From the NCBI GenBank assembly GCA_949295115.1, contig CASFJU010000011.1, positions 44,614 to 108,613 on the forward strand: a DNA stretch of 64,000 nucleotides, written 5' to 3'. The notes under the pieces are model-generated. The model was not told the DNA's origin and did no database searches. It saw nothing but the letters and a program-made list of their open reading frames with translations. The translations under genes were made by a program, and so were the position numbers. The stretch's first letter is position 1, and each line of letters begins with the position of its first letter. The DNA comes from an uncultured Phascolarctobacterium sp. (GTDB lineage Bacteria > Bacillota > Negativicutes > Acidaminococcales > Acidaminococcaceae). Shown here piece by piece: positions 61,617-64,000 of this stretch.

Positions 61617-62680
61617 GCATTATTAACGTAAATTTAGGGGCAAAATCCTATCAGATAGAAATTGCCGCCGGGCTTTTGGAGCAAGCAGGCGAAAAAATCC
61701 GCAGCGTCAGCAAGGCACAGCGCGCTGCGATAATTAGTGATAGCAATGTTGACGCATTGTATGGCGAACGCCTGCAAAAATCGCTGGAAGGCGGTGGCTT
61801 TGCCGTAACGCGTATTGTGTTCCCCGCCGGTGAAAAAAGCAAATGCTTAGCCGAACTTGCCAAAATTTATGACAGTTTAGCAGCGGCGGGCATTACCCGC
61901 AGCGATTTGGTTGTGGCTTTGGGCGGCGGTGTAACCGGCGATTTGGGCGGCTTTGCGGCGGCAACCTTTTTGCGCGGCATTGATTATGTGCAGGTGCCGA
62001 CATCTTTGCTGGCGCAGATTGATAGCAGCGTCGGCGGCAAGGTGGCGGTTGATTTGCCTGCCGGTAAAAACCTTGTCGGCAATTTTTATCAGCCCAAGCT
62101 GGTGCTGATTGACACCGAACTTTTGCGCACTTTGCCGGTACGCTTTTTGCACGACGGCCTTGCGGAAGCCATTAAATACGGCTGCATACGCGACAAGGCG
62201 CTGTTTGAAAAAATTGCCGCCGTGCGTGACGACGAGGAACTGCTGGCGAACATCGGCGGCATTGTGGAACGCTGCTGCGCCATTAAAGCAGAGATTGTGG
62301 AGCACGACGAGTTTGATACCGGTGAGCGCATGGTGCTGAACTTTGGGCACACCATCGGGCACGCGGTGGAAAAATGCTGTGGCTACACTACATATACGCA
62401 CGGCGAAGGCGTCGGTATCGGCATGGCGCTGCTGACAAGGCAGACGGAAAAACTGGGGCTTACCGCACCCGGCACGGCGGATGCAATTTGCAAAGTTTTA
62501 CAAAAATACAACCTGTCGGTAGACGCGCCTTATGCGGAAGCAGATTTGCTGGCGGGCATCGGCATGGACAAAAAGAAAAGCGGCAGCAGCATTACTTTGA
62601 TTATTTTGAAGGAAATAGGCAGCAGCTTTTTGCAGAAAACGGACTGGCAGGCATTGCCGGACTACGTTAAACGGAGTTAA
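61613..62680 (+). CDS. aroB: 3-dehydroquinate synthase
   Basis: Second shikimate step: cyclises DAHP to 3-dehydroquinate. The 355-residue protein has ALGGGVTGDLGGFAAATFLRG, QVPTSLLAQIDSSVGGKVAVD, KNLVGNFYQP and LNFGHTIGHAVE with zinc-binding histidines. Coupled to tyrA (ATGA) and 2 bases from aroA. Confidence 0.96.
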   Translation: MSIINVNLGAKSYQIEIAAGLLEQAGEKIRSVSKAQRAAIISDSNVDALYGERLQKSLEGGGFAVTRIVFPAGEKSKCLAELAKIYDSLAAAGITRSDLVVALGGGVTGDLGGFAAATFLRGIDYVQVPTSLLAQIDSSVGGKVAVDLPAGKNLVGNFYQPKLVLIDTELLRTLPVRFLHDGLAEAIKYGCIRDKALFEKIAAVRDDEELLANIGGIVERCCAIKAEIVEHDEFDTGERMVLNFGHTIGHAVEKCCGYTTYTHGEGVGIGMALLTRQTEKLGLTAPGTADAICKVLQKYNLSVDAPYAEADLLAGIGMDKKKSGSSITLIILKEIGSSFLQKTDWQALPDYVKRS

Positions 62681-62682
62681 TT

Positions 62683-63978
62683 ATGGCTATGGTAAAAATT
62701 CAGCCCGGCTCGCTGGCGGGCACGGTTAATGTGCCGTCCTCCAAAAGCATGGGGCACCGCGAAATTATCTGTGCGGCGCTGGCGCGGGGCGAAAGTGTGA
62801 TAGATAACATCAGCATGTCCGAGGACATTGCGGCGACGCTGCGTTGTTTAAATGCGCTTGGCGTCAGGTCGGAACTGACTGCAAGTAAATTTAAAGGGCG
62901 CAGCGCGGTACGGATTTACGGCACTGGCACGGTTAAGGCAACCGGCGAGGTGTGCGATTGCGGCGAATCGGGTTCGACACTGCGGTTTTTGCTGCCGCTG
63001 GGTGCGCTGTGCGGCGCGCCGGTAACTTTTTGCGGTGCAGGCCGCCTGGGCGAGCGCCCGCTGAAACCGTATTATGATATTTTTGATGAGCAGAATGTAA
63101 AATACACGCCCGCGCAGGGCTTGCCGGTAACGGTGGAAGGCAAACTGCACAGCGGCAGGTTTGAACTGCCGGGTAATGTCAGCTCGCAGTTTGTATCGGG
63201 ACTGCTGTTCGCGCTGCCGCTGATGGACGGTGATTCAGAAATCATTATCACTACACCGCTGGAATCGCAGAGCTATATTGATTTGACCTTATCTGCGCTG
63301 GCAAAATACGGCATAAAAGTGCAGAATAACAAATACCAAAGCTTTGTAGTGCATGGCGGGCAGCAATACCAAAGCGGCAACGCCGATGTGGAAGGAGACT
63401 GGTCGCAGGCGGCGTTCTGGCTGGCGGCGGGCTGCCTTAACGGCAACATTATTTGCGCCGGTGCGGATGATAAATCTTTGCAGGGCGACCGCGTTGTTAA
63501 AGATATTTTACAACGGATGGGCGGCAGTATTACGCAGACTGACGGCGGTTTACTGGTAGTAAAAAGCAAGCTTCGCGCAACCGTTATCGACGCTGCCGAC
63601 TGTCCTGATATTATCCCCGTTTTGACGGTGGCGGCCGCTGTGGCGGAAGGGCAGACGAAAATCATCAACGCCGGGCGTTTGCGCATTAAAGAATGTGACC
63701 GCCTGCATGCGATTGCCGCCGAGCTGAACAAGTTGGGAGCAGACGTAATTGAGCAGGCAGAAAGCCTTGTGATTAACGGCAGGCCGCAGGGGCTGCGCGG
63801 CGGACGCGTATCCGCATGGAACGACCACCGCATTGCCATGAGCATGGCAGTGGCGAGCACGGTTTGCGCAGAATCTGTTATAATAGAAGGAAGCGAAAGC
63901 ATTAAAAAATCATATCCAACCTTCTGGCAGGATTTTGCGCTGCTGGGCGGCAGGTTGGAGCAGGGAGAAAACTTATGA
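62683..63978 (+). CDS. aroA: 3-phosphoshikimate 1-carboxyvinyltransferase (EPSP synthase)
   Basis: Joins shikimate-3-phosphate and PEP. The 431-residue product has VPSSKSMGHREIICAALARG, CGESGSTLRFLLPL, SSQFVSGLLFALPL, KECDRLHAIAAEL and WNDHRIAMSMAV. The usual KS-x-SHR motif reads KSMGHR here. Its stop overlaps the next start in an ATGA. Confidence 0.95.
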   Translation: MAMVKIQPGSLAGTVNVPSSKSMGHREIICAALARGESVIDNISMSEDIAATLRCLNALGVRSELTASKFKGRSAVRIYGTGTVKATGEVCDCGESGSTLRFLLPLGALCGAPVTFCGAGRLGERPLKPYYDIFDEQNVKYTPAQGLPVTVEGKLHSGRFELPGNVSSQFVSGLLFALPLMDGDSEIIITTPLESQSYIDLTLSALAKYGIKVQNNKYQSFVVHGGQQYQSGNADVEGDWSQAAFWLAAGCLNGNIICAGADDKSLQGDRVVKDILQRMGGSITQTDGGLLVVKSKLRATVIDAADCPDIIPVLTVAAAVAEGQTKIINAGRLRIKECDRLHAIAAELNKLGADVIEQAESLVINGRPQGLRGGRVSAWNDHRIAMSMAVASTVCAESVIIEGSESIKKSYPTFWQDFALLGGRLEQGENL

Positions 63979-64000
63979 CGGCAACTTTTGGCGAAAAAAT
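63975..64000 (+). CDS. aroC: Start of the next operon gene, probably chorismate synthase (cut by window end)
   Basis: ATG 63975 overlaps the aroA stop. Only MTATFGEK and part of a ninth codon are visible; this fits the N-terminus of chorismate synthases, and operon context supports it. Too short for certainty. Confidence 0.45.

Noticed and set aside
1..64000. CRISPR arrays, rRNA, insertion sequences, prophage or integrase genes
   Set aside because: No regularly spaced direct repeats, rRNA signatures, transposase or integrase proteins were found, and no direct repeats flank the AT-rich island.

Overview
The window looks like part of a chromosome from a diderm Firmicute of the class Negativicutes, most likely an Acidaminococcaceae (Phascolarctobacterium-like) gut anaerobe. 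This is an inference, not a database result. It rests on Firmicute features (a T-box ahead of thrS; the dgt-dnaG-rpoD, ccpN-ppsR and nadD-yqeK-LCP-rsfS gene orders) combined with outer-membrane features (an LptA/OstA-like protein, an autotransporter with a beta-barrel, a MacAB-type exporter) and DapL-type lysine synthesis. There are about 50 protein genes, one tRNA, no rRNA and no CRISPR array. Most genes have moderate to high G+C third positions. Two places are strikingly AT-rich: the 4.0-10.8 kb island and the 5' half of the autotransporter gene.

Layout. 0-4 kb: a secreted DUF4127 protein (minus strand), then a T-box controlled thrS. 4-10.9 kb: a four-gene AT-rich operon with two unrecognised proteins followed by a type III restriction-modification pair (mod, res), apparently a mobile defence island. 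10.9-18.8 kb: a secreted stalk-domain protein, CcpN-like regulator, PpsR, LptA-like protein, dGTPase, primase, the main sigma factor and a CAT-anticodon tRNA. 18.8-29.5 kb: DUF401 permease with a divergent LysR regulator, a DUF2284 protein, exonuclease III, uvrB-uvrA-uvrC and rubredoxin. 29.5-33.1 kb: an alternative sigma factor, a mosaic autotransporter and a small HTH protein, apparently one surface-protein module. 33.3-42.3 kb: CoA-disulfide reductase with a rhodanese domain, then the purine operon purE-F-M-N-H-D and IMP dehydrogenase; the purH gene encodes only the IMP cyclohydrolase domain. 42.4-50.8 kb: polar amino acid ABC transporter, a second DUF4127 protein, glucose-6-phosphate isomerase, dapF-dapL and a small secreted protein. 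50.8-59.3 kb: DUF1624 membrane protein with a tiny overlapping membrane peptide, MacA-MacB exporter, nadD-yqeK-LCP-rsfS-cvfB and a TauE-type permease. 59.3-64 kb: the aromatic amino acid operon aroF-tyrA-aroB-aroA-(aroC), preceded by a clear transcription attenuator with a leader peptide dense in Tyr and Phe codons.

The most notable points are the aromatic leader peptide attenuator at 59.4-59.6 kb, the two uncharacterised proteins operonic with the type III R-M system, the sigma factor/autotransporter/HTH module with a G7 tract in its promoter, the split PurH, and a ppsR gene with no ordinary start codon at the expected position.
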